A stretch of DNA of 35,382 nucleotides from an uncultured Muriicola sp. (GCA_945786965.1 CALZFZ010000142.1:1-35382), one strand, 5' to 3'. Shown: positions 8,060 through 17,738, counted from the first letter of the stretch. Numbers and translations are program-made. Notes: generated by a model not told the origin, from the sequence alone.

Positions 8060-9028
8060 ATGGCAAGAATCTTAACGGGCATACAAAGTACAGGAATACC
8101 ACATTTAGGAAATATTTTAGGCGCTATCATTCCAGCTATTGAAATGGCAAAGAATCCAGATAATGAATCTTTTCTCTTCATTGCCGATATGCATTCATTA
8201 ACGCAAGTAAAGAATGGGGAAGAGTTAAGGCACAATACCTATGCCACTGCAGCTACCTGGCTTGCCTTTGGCCTGGATATAAACAAGACCGTATTCTACA
8301 GACAAAGCGATGTCCCCCAGGTTACGGAACTCGCCTGGTATTTGAGTTGTTATTTCCCGTATCAACGACTTACTTTGGCTCATTCCTTTAAAGACAAGGC
8401 AGACAGGCTTGAAGATGTGAATGCCGGCCTTTTTTCGTACCCGATGCTAATGGCGGCCGATATATTATTGTACGACGCCGAGATAGTGCCTGTCGGTAAG
8501 GATCAATTACAGCATTTAGAAATGACTCGCGATGTTGCCTCACGTTTTCATGCACAAATGGGGGAAACCTTTGTGTTGCCCGAAGCCCAGGTGCAAAAAG
8601 AAACCATGTATATCCCAGGTACTGATGGTGAAAAAATGAGTAAGAGTAAGGGGAATCTTATCAATATATTCCAACCAGACAAGTCATTAAGAAAGCAACT
8701 CATGGGAATTCATACGGATAGTACACCCCTTGAAGATCCTAAGGATCCGGATTCTGATACCGTCTTTGCCTTATATAAAATAATCGCGTCGGATGCTCAA
8801 ATTTCCCAAATGCGCTCCAATTATCTAAACGGAAATTACGGGTATGGTCATGCAAAACAGGCCCTTTATGATCTTATCTTGGAAACCTTTGGTGAGGCAA
8901 GAGAAAAATTTAATTATTATATGAGTCATCAATCCGAAATTGAAGAATTATTGCATTTTGGAGCCGAAAAAGCGCATAAAATAGCCGACGAAGTATTACA
9001 GCGGGTACGGACTAAAGTTGGATATTAG
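8060..9028 (+). CDS. trpS: Tryptophan--tRNA ligase
   Basis: The 322-residue class Ic aminoacyl-tRNA synthetase charges tRNA-Trp. The HIGH-type motif is PHLGN (residues 14-18) and the KMSKS loop is at 192-196. The sequence MARILTGIQSTGIPHLGN is the usual N-terminus of the family, so I chose the ATG at 8060 over an in-frame TTG 24 bases earlier. Length is typical. The gene stands alone, divergent from plsC and convergent with dprA. A perfect 7-bp hairpin overlaps the stop (9028-9034 with 9040-9046) but lacks a T-run. Confidence 0.97.
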   Translation: MARILTGIQSTGIPHLGNILGAIIPAIEMAKNPDNESFLFIADMHSLTQVKNGEELRHNTYATAATWLAFGLDINKTVFYRQSDVPQVTELAWYLSCYFPYQRLTLAHSFKDKADRLEDVNAGLFSYPMLMAADILLYDAEIVPVGKDQLQHLEMTRDVASRFHAQMGETFVLPEAQVQKETMYIPGTDGEKMSKSKGNLINIFQPDKSLRKQLMGIHTDSTPLEDPKDPDSDTVFALYKIIASDAQISQMRSNYLNGNYGYGHAKQALYDLILETFGEAREKFNYYMSHQSEIEELLHFGAEKAHKIADEVLQRVRTKVGY

Positions 9029-9042
9029 TCTTTTCTTAAAAA

Positions 9043-9180
9043 AGACCAGGCAGTTGGTTATTGAGCATAGAAAAATGTAGAATTTGAATCAATTTCTGGT
9101 AGGGCACATCAAATAATCGATGAAAGCCATGAACACTCAACCCAATCGCTTCATAAACCTATTTCCCAGACCAGGCAGTT
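9043..9180. repeat. 13-base direct repeat in the trpS-dprA gap
   Basis: AGACCAGGCAGTT occurs at 9043-9055 and again at 9168-9180, close to the two ends of the gap between two convergent genes. The DNA between shows no gene. A related sequence with the 8-base core inverted occurs at 30922-30940. Too short to call a mobile element. Confidence 0.4.
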
Positions 9181-9189
9181 TGTAAAATT

Positions 9190-10293
9190 TTAAATTGCCT
9201 CGAAGCGTTTTCCCGGTAAAGGCCTTACCACTCCCTTTAATTCCATCGATAATAAGGTTGAAGAGGTTTTAAAAATTGGTATTTGACATTCTAAAGCAAT
9301 TTGGTCTAACAATTGTTTCCCTCCTGCTTCCAAAAAAGCGTAAATGGTTCTTTCGGTATCATCCAATTCTACAAATAGTTCTTTTTGGATAGCTTTTGAT
9401 CTCTTTTCTTCCACATCCCAGTTAAGTATATAGATCAAATCTGCCGCCGAGGTCAATAAATGAGCATTTTGTCTTTTTATTAAACTATTGGAACCTGTAC
9501 TATAGGTATCATAGGCCCTTCCCGGTACGGCAAAAACCTCCCTATTATAGCTGTTTGCTATATCGGCCGTCACTAAACTACCCCCTTTTTCGGCTGATTC
9601 AACCACTATCGTTGCCTCACTGATCCCTGCAATAATGCGATTTCGCCTTAAAAAATTTTCCCTGTCAGGATTGCTAGTGCTCCAAAATTCGGTTATAAAC
9701 CCCCCATTTTTTTCAATTGGGCCGCAATATTTTCTATGGGGCCTGGGGTATATTTGATTAAGTCCATGTGCCAAACAACCAATAGTTTGCAAATTAGCCT
9801 TCACTGCTGCCTTTTGTACACATATATCTACTCCATAAGCAAATCCGCTTATAATGACCGGGTCTAAGGGCGCTATTTCTTCTATAAACTGTTCGCAAAA
9901 CCTTCGGCCATAGCTCGTCATGTTTCGGGTCCCCACAATACTTATGATCTTCCGCCCTTCTAATTCAATATTCCCCCTTTTAAATAAGAGCAAAGGGCCA
10001 TCTATGCAATGGCGGAGATACCTTGGGTAGTCAGGGTCTTCAAAATAGGTGTACCTGATATCTTGCGCTTGTATAAAAGAATATTCCGCCTCAGCAGCTG
10101 CCAAATACTCCCTGTTGTGCAACCCTTTCAATATTCTTGACCCAATACCATCAATTTTAAGTAGGTGATCCTTTTTATCAGTAAATATGCTGGAGGGCTT
10201 TCCACAATGTGCAATAAGCTTTTTTGCCAATATGTCTCCAATATTGGGAATACTTTGTAGTCTTAGCAACGCAATTAGCTCATCCTTAACCAT
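9190..10293 (-). CDS. dprA: DNA-processing protein DprA
   Basis: The 367-residue protein has an N-terminal helix-hairpin-helix-like region (LQSIPNIGDILAKKLI) and a central Rossmann-like DprA domain. Motifs include GTRNMTSYGRRF, SGFAYGVD, RNRIIAGIS and GGSLVTA. A C-terminal winged-helix-like region lies at about residues 300-365. DprA binds incoming single-stranded DNA and loads RecA during natural transformation; it is also kept in many non-competent bacteria. All core motifs are intact. No other competence gene is in the window. It is monocistronic and convergent with trpS. Confidence 0.95.
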   Translation of the reverse strand: MVKDELIALLRLQSIPNIGDILAKKLIAHCGKPSSIFTDKKDHLLKIDGIGSRILKGLHNREYLAAAEAEYSFIQAQDIRYTYFEDPDYPRYLRHCIDGPLLLFKRGNIELEGRKIISIVGTRNMTSYGRRFCEQFIEEIAPLDPVIISGFAYGVDICVQKAAVKANLQTIGCLAHGLNQIYPRPHRKYCGPIEKNGGFITEFWSTSNPDRENFLRRNRIIAGISEATIVVESAEKGGSLVTADIANSYNREVFAVPGRAYDTYSTGSNSLIKRQNAHLLTSAADLIYILNWDVEEKRSKAIQKELFVELDDTERTIYAFLEAGGKQLLDQIALECQIPIFKTSSTLLSMELKGVVRPLPGKRFEAI

Positions 10294-10396
10294 TTATTTA
10301 ACTTTCATTGTTATTCACAAAATACTGAAAAACTAATGTTAATAAAAAGTGATTCGCCACTTTGAAGGGGGTATATTTTTTTTCATCTTTGTCTAA

Positions 10397-11344
10397 ATGA
10401 GTGTTGAACAGTATATATCAGAACTTCTCTACCGGTATAATTGCGTGGTAATCCCTGAATTTGGGGCTTTTTTAACCCAAATGAAGTCGGCTTTTATCGA
10501 TTCCTCTTCAAATACTTTTTATCCACCATCCAAATCACTCTCTTTCAATGAGCAATTAACCTCGAACGACGGTTTGCTAATATCATACATGGCCGAAGCT
10601 GAAAATGCCACCTATGAAACCATTTTGAAGGATATAAATATCAAGGTAAAGGAATGGAAAAAGTCATTGCGCCAGGGAGAACGATTACAAATAAGCAACC
10701 TGGGCGATTTTAGGCTTAATAAAGAAGGTAAAATGCTTTTTCAACCATCGAAACAAGTTAATTTTCTCACTTCTTCCTTTGGTCTTACCTCTTTTGTTAC
10801 TGTTCCGGTTGTCCGTGAGATATTAAAAGAGGAAGTGGTGGCCCTGGAAGATAAAGTCCCTTTTATTATTACTCCTGAAGAGCGAAACAAAAGCGCTATA
10901 AGACCTTTCTTAAAATACGCGGCAATAGTGCTTCTAGCTATATCCACAGGCCTTACCGGGTATCGTGCCTATAATGAAACGGTTGCAAACCAGCTCCTAA
11001 CACAGCAAAAGGCGCAGGAAATAATTTCGAACAGCATTCAGGAAGCAACTTTTTTTGATTCGAGACCATTAGAATTACCTGCTCTGCATCTTGAAGTCAC
11101 CAAAAAAGTTTTCAAAAAGCAGCATCATGTTATTGCAGGGGCCTTCAGGGAGTTAAATAATGCTGAGAGGAAAGTTAAGCAACTTCGAGAAAAAGGATAC
11201 AATGCATCGTATCTTGGCAAAAATAAGTTCGGCTTACATCATGTCACTTTTGATAGTTTCGAAGATCCTTCAGAAGCTTTAGCATACCTGAAAAATATAC
11301 GGCTAACAGAATCGCGTGATGCGTGGCTTCTCTCTGTAAAATAA
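10397..11344 (+). CDS. CCDC81-like HU-domain membrane protein with SPOR domain
   Basis: The 315-residue protein begins with two small HU/IHF-like domains of the prokaryotic CCDC81 type (about 1-60 and 65-140, with NCVVIPEFGAFL and GERLQISNLGDF). One membrane helix follows at about 171-188, then a linker. The C-terminal SPOR domain (about 242-315, HHVIAGAFRELNNAERKVK) is a fold that binds denuded peptidoglycan. The topology puts the HU-like part in the cytoplasm and SPOR in the periplasm. Its role is unknown; a link between DNA or cytoskeleton and the cell wall is inference. A near-consensus CATCTTTG sits at 10384-10391, only 5 bases before the ATG. Confidence 0.85.
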   Translation: MSVEQYISELLYRYNCVVIPEFGAFLTQMKSAFIDSSSNTFYPPSKSLSFNEQLTSNDGLLISYMAEAENATYETILKDINIKVKEWKKSLRQGERLQISNLGDFRLNKEGKMLFQPSKQVNFLTSSFGLTSFVTVPVVREILKEEVVALEDKVPFIITPEERNKSAIRPFLKYAAIVLLAISTGLTGYRAYNETVANQLLTQQKAQEIISNSIQEATFFDSRPLELPALHLEVTKKVFKKQHHVIAGAFRELNNAERKVKQLREKGYNASYLGKNKFGLHHVTFDSFEDPSEALAYLKNIRLTESRDAWLLSVK

Positions 11345-11378
11345 TTCCATTTCGTTTTATCCCCCCTTTTATACCAAC

Positions 11379-11386
11379 TATCTTTG
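11379..11386 (+). promoter_or_regulatory. Thioesterase promoter -7 box
   Basis: TATCTTTG matches TAnnTTTG exactly, 15 bases before the ATG at 11402, giving a predicted leader of under 10 bases. It suggests the thioesterase is transcribed apart from the SPOR gene upstream. Confidence 0.5.
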
Positions 11387-11401
11387 TAAAAAGAAATCTG
11401 T

Positions 11402-11914
11402 ATGCAGCCTAAAAAACCGAGTGATTCCAGGACCGTAATGACCGATCTGGTTCTTCCCAGTGAAACCAATCCATTAAACAATTTATTTGGTGGTGAACTC
11501 TTGGCCCGGATGGACCGAGCCGCCAGCATAGCTGCCAGACGCCACAGCAGGCGCATTACGGTAACGGCTTCTGTAAACCATGTAGCCTTTAATAGATCGG
11601 TCCCATTAGGGAGTGTTGTAACAGTGGAGGCGGCGATTTCCCGTACTTTTAAAACGTCTATGGAAATCTATATAGATGTATGGATGGAAGACCGTTTAAG
11701 CGGCGAACGCACAAAGGCCAATGAAGCGATCTATACGTTTGTTGCTGTTGATGAAACTGGGAAGCCAACATTAGTCCCTCCTATTGTACCGGAAACCGAG
11801 TTAGAGAAGGTGCGCTACGAAGGTGCGTTGCGAAGAAAACAGTTGAGTCTTGTTTTGGCCAGAAAAATGAAGCCAGAAGATGCCACTGAGTTAAAAGCCC
11901 TGTTTACCCAATAA
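11402..11914 (+). CDS. Acyl-CoA thioesterase, YciA-type hotdog fold
   Basis: The 170-residue protein has the hotdog thioesterase pattern: NPLNNLFGGELLARMD (the conserved Asn and Asp region near residue 23-38), then TASVNHVAFNRSVPLG and a final beta-sheet with EAIYTFVAVDE. The family hydrolyses acyl-CoA to free acid and CoA in the cytoplasm; chain-length preference cannot be read. One domain only, as in YciA rather than the double-hotdog ACOT enzymes. Convergent with the aldo/keto reductase gene. Confidence 0.92.
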   Translation: MQPKKPSDSRTVMTDLVLPSETNPLNNLFGGELLARMDRAASIAARRHSRRITVTASVNHVAFNRSVPLGSVVTVEAAISRTFKTSMEIYIDVWMEDRLSGERTKANEAIYTFVAVDETGKPTLVPPIVPETELEKVRYEGALRRKQLSLVLARKMKPEDATELKALFTQ

Positions 11915-11953
11915 AAATAGACTGTTTCTAAATACTATAAAGTCTTAATACGC

Positions 11954-12790
11954 TTACAAATCAAATGAATCCGGGTCTGGTCCAAAACGTTTTCCCCTGT
12001 CAAGGGCATCTATTATGTCCATATCTTCTTTGGACAACTCAAAATCGAAAATTGCCGCATTGCTGAGGATCCGCTCTTTTTTAGAGGATTTTGGAATGGT
12101 AATAACCTTTTTTTGCAGGTCCCAACGGAGAACAATTTGAGTGATGGATCTATTGTACCTTGCTGCCATCTCTTTAAATACTTCAATTGTGAAAATATGG
12201 CCCCGCATCAAGGGCGACCAGGCTTCATACTGGATGTTTTTCGATTTGCAGTAGGTTAATAGCTCTGCTTGGACCAAATATGGATGAAATTCCATTTGAT
12301 TTACCATGGGCACAATCTTGGCACCTTGAAGTAGATCTTCTAAATGATGCTGCATAAAGTTACTTACGCCAATAGCCCTTATTCGTTTGTTTTGATAAAG
12401 GTATTCCAGCGCCTTCCAAGTTTCTTTATACTTGCCTTCCACAGGCCAATGAATCAAATACAGGTCCAAATAATCCGTATTTAGGCGTTTTAAACTGGCT
12501 TCAAAGGCATTCAATGTATTTTCATAGCCCTGATCTGAATTCCAGACCTTGCTTACCAAAAAAACCTCATCCCTGGGGATGCCACTTTCAATGATCCCCT
12601 TTCCAACTCCGACTTCATTGCCATAAACCGAAGCAGTATCGATATGTCTGTATCCTGCTTCCAGGGCCCATTTCACTGCATTGATCACTTCATTTCCATC
12701 CTCTGATAAAAAAACCCCTAGTCCTAAATAGGGCATTTGAACTCCGTTATGTAAGGTAAAGGACCCTTTAATGTCTGTGATCGCATTCAT
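11954..12790 (-). CDS. Aldo/keto reductase
   Basis: The 278-residue TIM-barrel enzyme keeps the catalytic tetrad Asp51 (RHIDTASVYGNE), Tyr56, Lys81 (LVSKVW) and His114 (YLIHWP). The C-terminal IPKSSKKERI segment binds NADPH. The closest type is the 2,5-diketo-gluconate reductase-like group; physiological substrate unknown, probably small aldehydes. It starts 12 bases after the EnvC-like gene and is probably the last gene of the envelope operon, though its function does not obviously match. Confidence 0.93.
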   Translation of the reverse strand: MNAITDIKGSFTLHNGVQMPYLGLGVFLSEDGNEVINAVKWALEAGYRHIDTASVYGNEVGVGKGIIESGIPRDEVFLVSKVWNSDQGYENTLNAFEASLKRLNTDYLDLYLIHWPVEGKYKETWKALEYLYQNKRIRAIGVSNFMQHHLEDLLQGAKIVPMVNQMEFHPYLVQAELLTYCKSKNIQYEAWSPLMRGHIFTIEVFKEMAARYNRSITQIVLRWDLQKKVITIPKSSKKERILSNAAIFDFELSKEDMDIIDALDRGKRFGPDPDSFDL

Positions 12791-12802
12791 AGTGGTATGG
12801 TA

Positions 12803-14032
12803 TTATAAGCGGTAAATCCATTCCTCCGGATTTAGGCGTGTTACATCCCTGTAAAGGTAAAACTTCAATTGAGTTAAACCGTTAAACCGATTGGTATATA
12901 TTTCGCCAAGTTCATCTTTAGCGGTAACTTTATCCCCTTTTTTAACGAACAAATTGGATAGATTATAATAAGTACTTATATAATTTCCGTGTTTAATCTG
13001 AACGCCCTTACTTCCCCCAGGCACCGCTAATATAGCAATGACCTCGCCTTCAAATACAGCGCGTGCTCTTGCCCCTTTGTCGGTCGCAATAATTACACCA
13101 TTGTTCTGGTGCTTAATACCAGGATACACCGCATCATTATAGATGCCAAATCCCTGTTGTTTAATTCCTTTTTCTACGGGCCAAATGAGCCGCCCTTTGT
13201 TGGCGGAAAAATTGTTTGCGACAATCGTTGCTTCTGGAGTTAAGACAAATTTGCTGGTATTGCCCGTATTGCCCGCTTCCTTGTTAGAGGCCGCAATGGC
13301 GTTTCGTATGAGTCGCTCAATTTGTGCCTCTATTTCACGTGCCTCGGATTTCTTCTTGTTTAAAGCTGCGGTGTACTTACTTTCATTTTGACGTATGGTT
13401 TTTAGAAGGTCTTTTTGATTCCCTATCTCTGAAAAAAGTTCTTTTCTGGCTGTCTGGTTTTGAGTAATTAACTGCTCTTTTTCCTTGCGCTGCGACGTAA
13501 GATCATTATTTAAAGTGATAAGGTCTTCCGTTTTTGCAGCAATTTGAATTCCCTGCTGTTTCCTATATTGTGTATACTGCTTCATATATTGAAGTCTTTT
13601 AAAAGCCTGGTAAAAGTTTTGACTGGACAAAAGAAACATTAATCGACTTTGCTGTGAACGGTTCTGATACGATTTTTGGATCATTGTGGCATATTCCTCT
13701 TTTAGGATTTCCAGATCTTCACGAAGCTTGGTAATATTTCTAATATTGGCATTGATCTGCCTGCTCAATAAATTGGATTGTTGATTTGTGACACGTATTA
13801 ATTGCTGTCTCACATTTATTTTTTGATCTAACAACTCCATTTGGTCCAGTACGGTTCCTTTTTGTTTCCGCTCCGCAAATAACAATCGGTTCATTTCAGA
13901 AATTTCTTTCTGGAGTTGTTCGCGTTTGGCTTCCAAGGCTTTCTGTTCATCGGTCTGTGCTTGTCCGGCTAAACCAAACAAAAGAATGGCCGTTACAATT
14001 AGTAAATACCGATATGCAAAGAAAGTTTTCAT
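12803..14032 (-). CDS. EnvC-like murein hydrolase activator (degenerate LytM/M23 domain)
   Basis: The 409-residue protein has a signal peptide (about 1-26), long coiled coils (about 28-250) and a C-terminal M23/LytM fold (about 290-409). The metal ligands of active M23 enzymes are missing: the usual HxGxD region reads NNGVIIA and the usual HLH region reads QLKFYLY. This is the pattern of EnvC and NlpD, which activate N-acetylmuramyl-L-alanine amidases at the division septum rather than cutting wall themselves. It lies one base from the DUF4292 gene. The amidase partner is not in the window. Confidence 0.9.
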   Translation of the reverse strand: MKTFFAYRYLLIVTAILLFGLAGQAQTDEQKALEAKREQLQKEISEMNRLLFAERKQKGTVLDQMELLDQKINVRQQLIRVTNQQSNLLSRQINANIRNITKLREDLEILKEEYATMIQKSYQNRSQQSRLMFLLSSQNFYQAFKRLQYMKQYTQYRKQQGIQIAAKTEDLITLNNDLTSQRKEKEQLITQNQTARKELFSEIGNQKDLLKTIRQNESKYTAALNKKKSEAREIEAQIERLIRNAIAASNKEAGNTGNTSKFVLTPEATIVANNFSANKGRLIWPVEKGIKQQGFGIYNDAVYPGIKHQNNGVIIATDKGARARAVFEGEVIAILAVPGGSKGVQIKHGNYISTYYNLSNLFVKKGDKVTAKDELGEIYTNRFNGLTQLKFYLYRDVTRLNPEEWIYRL

Positions 14033-14033
14033 A

Positions 14034-14819
14034 TTACTTTAAAACTATCTTATCAAAACCTTTTGGAATTCTATAAGGAAAGCTTATTTGGTTATTGAAT
14101 TCAACATTTCGAAACTCAATTTCTATGATATTACGCTGATTATTATCAATGGCAACAATTCCCATGTTATTAGGTACCACCTTTTTATTCTTCTCCTGAT
14201 AATCCTTGTATCGTACCTCCAATAGCCTTTTTTTCTGAGGCTGGGAAATTTGCTGTGAAGCAAGTTTAAAACTGTTTGGCTCAATTAAGAATAATGTCTT
14301 AAAAAGATCGATGGGATTCTTTGGCTTTAGTTCATAGGTTGTTCCGTTCGCTTCAACATCGTAACGTTCATCCCTCAGATCGAATAATGCTTCGCCCAGC
14401 AAGAGGTTTTGAACCTTTTTAAAATCAAGATCTGTCCCTAACAAATTACTCAGATACTCAAAATTACCATCAAAATATTCATTTTCTAATTTGTTGTAAA
14501 AAGTAACCCTGTCCGGTGTTATCAGCGCCTTTACGATCCCTAAAGGGGCACTCAGCCAGATGGCTTTGTCTTTTTCCATCCTTAGACTTACCCCAATGCT
14601 CTGTGTAGATAAACCATCAGAATAGTTGATCTTCAGCTTACTGGTCAGGGTTTTAAAATCTACAGAATTTTTGTAATGATTTTTTATAACAGTTCTTGCC
14701 GTTAGACTCTGATCTACTTTTCTATCGGAAATAATTTTCCCTGATTTGCAGGAAAAAAAAAGCGACAGAATAATTCCTAAAGATACCAGTCGTACCCCAG
14801 TCCATAGATTCTCATTCAT
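14034..14819 (-). CDS. DUF4292 lipoprotein
   Basis: I start this 261-residue protein at the ATG at 14819, just past the TPR gene stop, because it gives a lipoprotein signal peptide with lipobox LFFSC (Cys24). An ATG at 14834, overlapping the TPR gene by 11 bases, is the alternative. An open frame reaches to 14933, but that part lies inside the TPR gene. The mature sequence resembles DUF4292, LolA/LppX-like lipoproteins of Bacteroidota (LRMEKDKAIWLSAPLGIVKA, then YFDGNFEYL). Such folds carry lipids or lipoproteins; a role here is inference. It lies between a TPR protein and EnvC in a tight operon. Confidence 0.85.
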   Translation of the reverse strand: MNENLWTGVRLVSLGIILSLFFSCKSGKIISDRKVDQSLTARTVIKNHYKNSVDFKTLTSKLKINYSDGLSTQSIGVSLRMEKDKAIWLSAPLGIVKALITPDRVTFYNKLENEYFDGNFEYLSNLLGTDLDFKKVQNLLLGEALFDLRDERYDVEANGTTYELKPKNPIDLFKTLFLIEPNSFKLASQQISQPQKKRLLEVRYKDYQEKNKKVVPNNMGIVAIDNNQRNIIEIEFRNVEFNNQISFPYRIPKGFDKIVLK

Positions 14820-14823
14820 TGAT

Positions 14824-15738
14824 TTAGGAGCCATTTTTAAGTTTACTAAGATACATATTTGCCTTTTTGGTATCACCCAAAGCGGTATAGGCTGCAGCAA
14901 GTTCCTTATAGATTTTTGATGCCAAAACTTCATCCTCCAAAAGATAATCCAGTGCCATATTTAAAAATTCAATAGCTTCTTTGTTATTCGAAAGCTGATT
15001 AGATGCCAAACCTCTGGCATAATAAAAATAAGGCTGGGAAGGATAGATCTCCAGGGCTTCTTCCGCTACTTGTTTTAAGGATTTAAAATCCTTCTCACCT
15101 ATCAGTGCATTGATCTGTTGGGTATACCCTAAAAGGAAGTCCGTTTCTTCTTGAACCTCAGGGGTTTTTTCTTGTTCTTCCTCAACAGAATTTTGTGCGA
15201 TGGAATCCTGGATCATTAAGGTTAATTTCCTGGTAAAACTGCTAGATCGCAACTCTTTTAATACTTCTAAGGCATTTCGGTATTCCTCCTTTTTAAAATA
15301 AATACGTGCTAAATTCTCTCTTAAGCGAATATCCCCATATGGGATTTGATCCTGTATGCCTTCAAAATCTGCTCCTTGTGATTTTCGTACATCAACCAGC
15401 GTATTGAGGTACCACAGATTGGTTGGTTCCGAATTAATTGCTGCCAGAGCGTATTCTTGTGCTAACAAAAGTTGATTATTCAATCGATATGCCTTTGCAA
15501 GCTCATGATCTAACACACTGCTTTCGGAATTAAGAAGTTTACATTTTAACAATAAATTAATGGCCTTATCATAGTTTTCAATTCCTTTTTGCTTTAAAGC
15601 CTCAAAAAATAGTTCCTGAAATTCGTCTGTATATTGTTCCAAAAAGACTTCAGCACTTTCTTCCTCCTGGGCAGTAATCATCAACGGCATTGCCAGAAGG
15701 CCGGTAACCATTAGAAATATGTAACCTATTCTTTTCAT
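14824..15738 (-). CDS. Exported tetratricopeptide-repeat protein
   Basis: The 304-residue protein has a signal peptide (about 1-23, cut after TAQ) followed by TPR units at about 48-115, 140-170 and 225-300. TPRs are protein-binding scaffolds, here in the periplasm. An acidic Glu-rich stretch separates the two TPR blocks (about 186-200). It sits between dut and DUF4292 genes; this tpr-DUF4292-envC order is common in Flavobacteriaceae. The binding partner is not known. Confidence 0.88.
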   Translation of the reverse strand: MKRIGYIFLMVTGLLAMPLMITAQEEESAEVFLEQYTDEFQELFFEALKQKGIENYDKAINLLLKCKLLNSESSVLDHELAKAYRLNNQLLLAQEYALAAINSEPTNLWYLNTLVDVRKSQGADFEGIQDQIPYGDIRLRENLARIYFKKEEYRNALEVLKELRSSSFTRKLTLMIQDSIAQNSVEEEQEKTPEVQEETDFLLGYTQQINALIGEKDFKSLKQVAEEALEIYPSQPYFYYARGLASNQLSNNKEAIEFLNMALDYLLEDEVLASKIYKELAAAYTALGDTKKANMYLSKLKNGS

Positions 15739-15789
15739 AATAATTACTAAGGTTTTTTCCAGGATTGTGACTATAAGGCCATTACTGCC

Positions 15790-16224
15790 TTATTTAGTGC
15801 CTGTACTTCCAAATCCTCCTTCACCACGCTTCGTTTCCGATAATGTTTCTACCTGAACCCATTCTGCCCTTTCATGTTTGGCGATCACTAATTGGGCTAC
15901 CCGTTCTCCATCTTCAATGGTAAATGTTTCATTAGACAGGTTAACAAGAATCACGCCAATCTCACCCCGGTAATCAGCGTCTATAGTTCCGGGTGCATTA
16001 AGTACGGTGATCCCTTTTTTAGCTGCAAGACCACTACGAGGTCTTACCTGGGCTTCATAGCCCATAGGTAATTCAATAAACAGGCCTGTTTTAATAATGC
16101 ACCGTTCCAAGGGCTTCAAAATAACTGGTTCCACAATATGGGCCTTTAAGTCCATCCCTGCGGAAGCAGCAGTTTCATAGTGGGGCAGTGAATGCCTGGA
16201 AGTATTTATTATTCTAATGTTCAT
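15790..16224 (-). CDS. dut: dUTP diphosphatase
   Basis: The 144-residue trimeric dUTPase converts dUTP to dUMP and pyrophosphate, keeping uracil out of DNA. All five motifs are visible: [36 protein letters not shown] and the C-terminal [10 protein letters not shown]. Length is typical. The start overlaps the flippase gene by 11 bases, so the two are translationally coupled. A 51-base gap separates it from the TPR gene. Confidence 0.97.
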   Translation of the reverse strand: MNIRIINTSRHSLPHYETAASAGMDLKAHIVEPVILKPLERCIIKTGLFIELPMGYEAQVRPRSGLAAKKGITVLNAPGTIDADYRGEIGVILVNLSNETFTIEDGERVAQLVIAKHERAEWVQVETLSETKRGEGGFGSTGTK

Positions 16225-17680
16225 TTTTAGTGAAGATTCGTTTTAGCAATGCGTATTCCATTTTATAAACTAGCAATAAAAATACTAAAAGGAGAAAAGA
16301 ACCTATGATTAATTGACCTTTAAATACATAAAATGAAAGTGCTGAAAACACTATTGAAACTCCCATATAAAATGTAATTTTTCTCAGATTATAGGGGATA
16401 GGATAATATTTTTTTCCGAAATAATAAGACAAGAACATCATAATCGCATAGGCCGATAAGGTGGCATAGGCAGAGGCGTAATACCCTATATATGGAATGA
16501 AGAAGTAGTTGATCCCAATGGTGATGATTGCACCTACTATAGATATATACGCCCCAAATTTTGTTCTGTCTGTTACCTTATACCAAACCGAAAGGTTGTG
16601 GTAAATACCCAAACAAAAACTGGCCAAAACAATAATAGGCACTACCGGCATTGCCTCCCAATAATCCGAATTTAATACAAATAATAGTTTTAGCTGATCT
16701 GCAAAAACAACTACCGCCAGTAAAATTACACTTCCAAGCACCACAAAATAATTTGTGATCTGCGCGTACGCCTTTTGAGGATTCTCTGTTTTTGAATGAC
16801 TGAAGAAAAAAGGTTCTATCCCCAAACGAAACGCAGTGGCAAACAGTGTCATAAAAAGTGCCAGTTTATAACATGCCGAGTATTTACCTATCTCGCTTTT
16901 GGCTATGTCCGGAGGCAATAATTCGGCGAGCATAATTCTATCGAATACTTCATTGATGGTAAATGCAATCCCTGCAATCATCACCGGCAGTCCATAGCGC
17001 ACCATTTTTGCCCACAATGCCTTATCGAAAGTATATGAAGGCAACTTATAACGACCCCCCATAAGGAGCAGGGTAAGCCCGCTGGCGATAACTAGCGATA
17101 TGAAAATATAGGATATTTGAAAATCCGGTTTGTAGATACTACTTAGTATTCCGTCCGGATTGTCCTCTGCCAGACCAGGCAACAGAAGTAGAAAGAAGAC
17201 ATTCAATCCCAGATTTACCGCTACATTGATTATTTTGATGATGGCATACCGCTGGGGCTGCTGATTGGCTCGTAACCATGCAAATGGAATGATTGCCAAT
17301 GCATCGAGCGCTAAAATGTAAATCACATACTTAATGTATTGTATTTCAATATTTAAAAGAAGGGCCAGTCTATCTTGAAATAAAAAAGCAATGAATGCAA
17401 AAAGAATGGTTGTGGCTGTTAAGGAGATCAATGAAGTAGATACAACCTTGTCCTTATTGGGTTCGCTGCTGTAATATCTGAAAAAGGCCGTTTCCATACC
17501 ATAAGCAAGGATCACATTAAAAATGGCAAACCATGCAAAAATTAAGGTTACCTCCCCATAGGAGCCCGGAGGCATTACTTTGGTATATAATGGCACTAAA
17601 ACAAATGAAAGCATCCTTGGCAAGACAGTGGCCAAACCGTATATAAACGTCTGCTTAAAAAGTTTCTGAAAAAGACTCAA
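16214..17680 (-). CDS. Polysaccharide flippase (Wzx/MATE-like, MOP superfamily)
   Basis: The 488-residue protein is almost wholly hydrophobic, with about 12-14 predicted membrane helices. The N-terminus ([19 protein letters not shown]) is typical of bacterial O-antigen/polysaccharide flippases, which move lipid-linked sugars across the inner membrane. The start is TTG at 17680: no ATG is in frame before an upstream stop, and the next Met (residue 24) would cut into the first helix. An exact -7 box lies 50 bases upstream. It leads the flippase-dut-TPR-DUF4292-envC-AKR operon. The carried substrate is unknown. Confidence 0.9.
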   Translation of the reverse strand: MSLFQKLFKQTFIYGLATVLPRMLSFVLVPLYTKVMPPGSYGEVTLIFAWFAIFNVILAYGMETAFFRYYSSEPNKDKVVSTSLISLTATTILFAFIAFLFQDRLALLLNIEIQYIKYVIYILALDALAIIPFAWLRANQQPQRYAIIKIINVAVNLGLNVFFLLLLPGLAEDNPDGILSSIYKPDFQISYIFISLVIASGLTLLLMGGRYKLPSYTFDKALWAKMVRYGLPVMIAGIAFTINEVFDRIMLAELLPPDIAKSEIGKYSACYKLALFMTLFATAFRLGIEPFFFSHSKTENPQKAYAQITNYFVVLGSVILLAVVVFADQLKLLFVLNSDYWEAMPVVPIIVLASFCLGIYHNLSVWYKVTDRTKFGAYISIVGAIITIGINYFFIPYIGYYASAYATLSAYAIMMFLSYYFGKKYYPIPYNLRKITFYMGVSIVFSALSFYVFKGQLIIGSFLLLVFLLLVYKMEYALLKRIFTKNEH

Positions 17681-17730
17681 CCTCGATGTTGTTAGGTAAG
17701 GCTTAAAATTAGGTATTTAAAGCCGGCAAA

Positions 17731-17738
17731 CAAAGTTA
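17731..17738 (-). promoter_or_regulatory. Promoter -7 box for the flippase-dut operon
   Basis: On the minus strand this reads TAACTTTG, an exact TAnnTTTG match 50 bases before the TTG start of the flippase gene. It overlaps the last codon and stop of the lipoprotein gene upstream (stop at 17736). Confidence 0.5.

Noticed and set aside
12803-14032. Active M23 peptidase
   Set aside because: Both zinc-ligand motifs are substituted, so a hydrolase call is not supported.
14820-14933. Upstream extension of the DUF4292 frame by 38 residues
   Set aside because: It lies inside the TPR gene and would bury the lipoprotein signal peptide; the ATG at 14819 gives a normal one.
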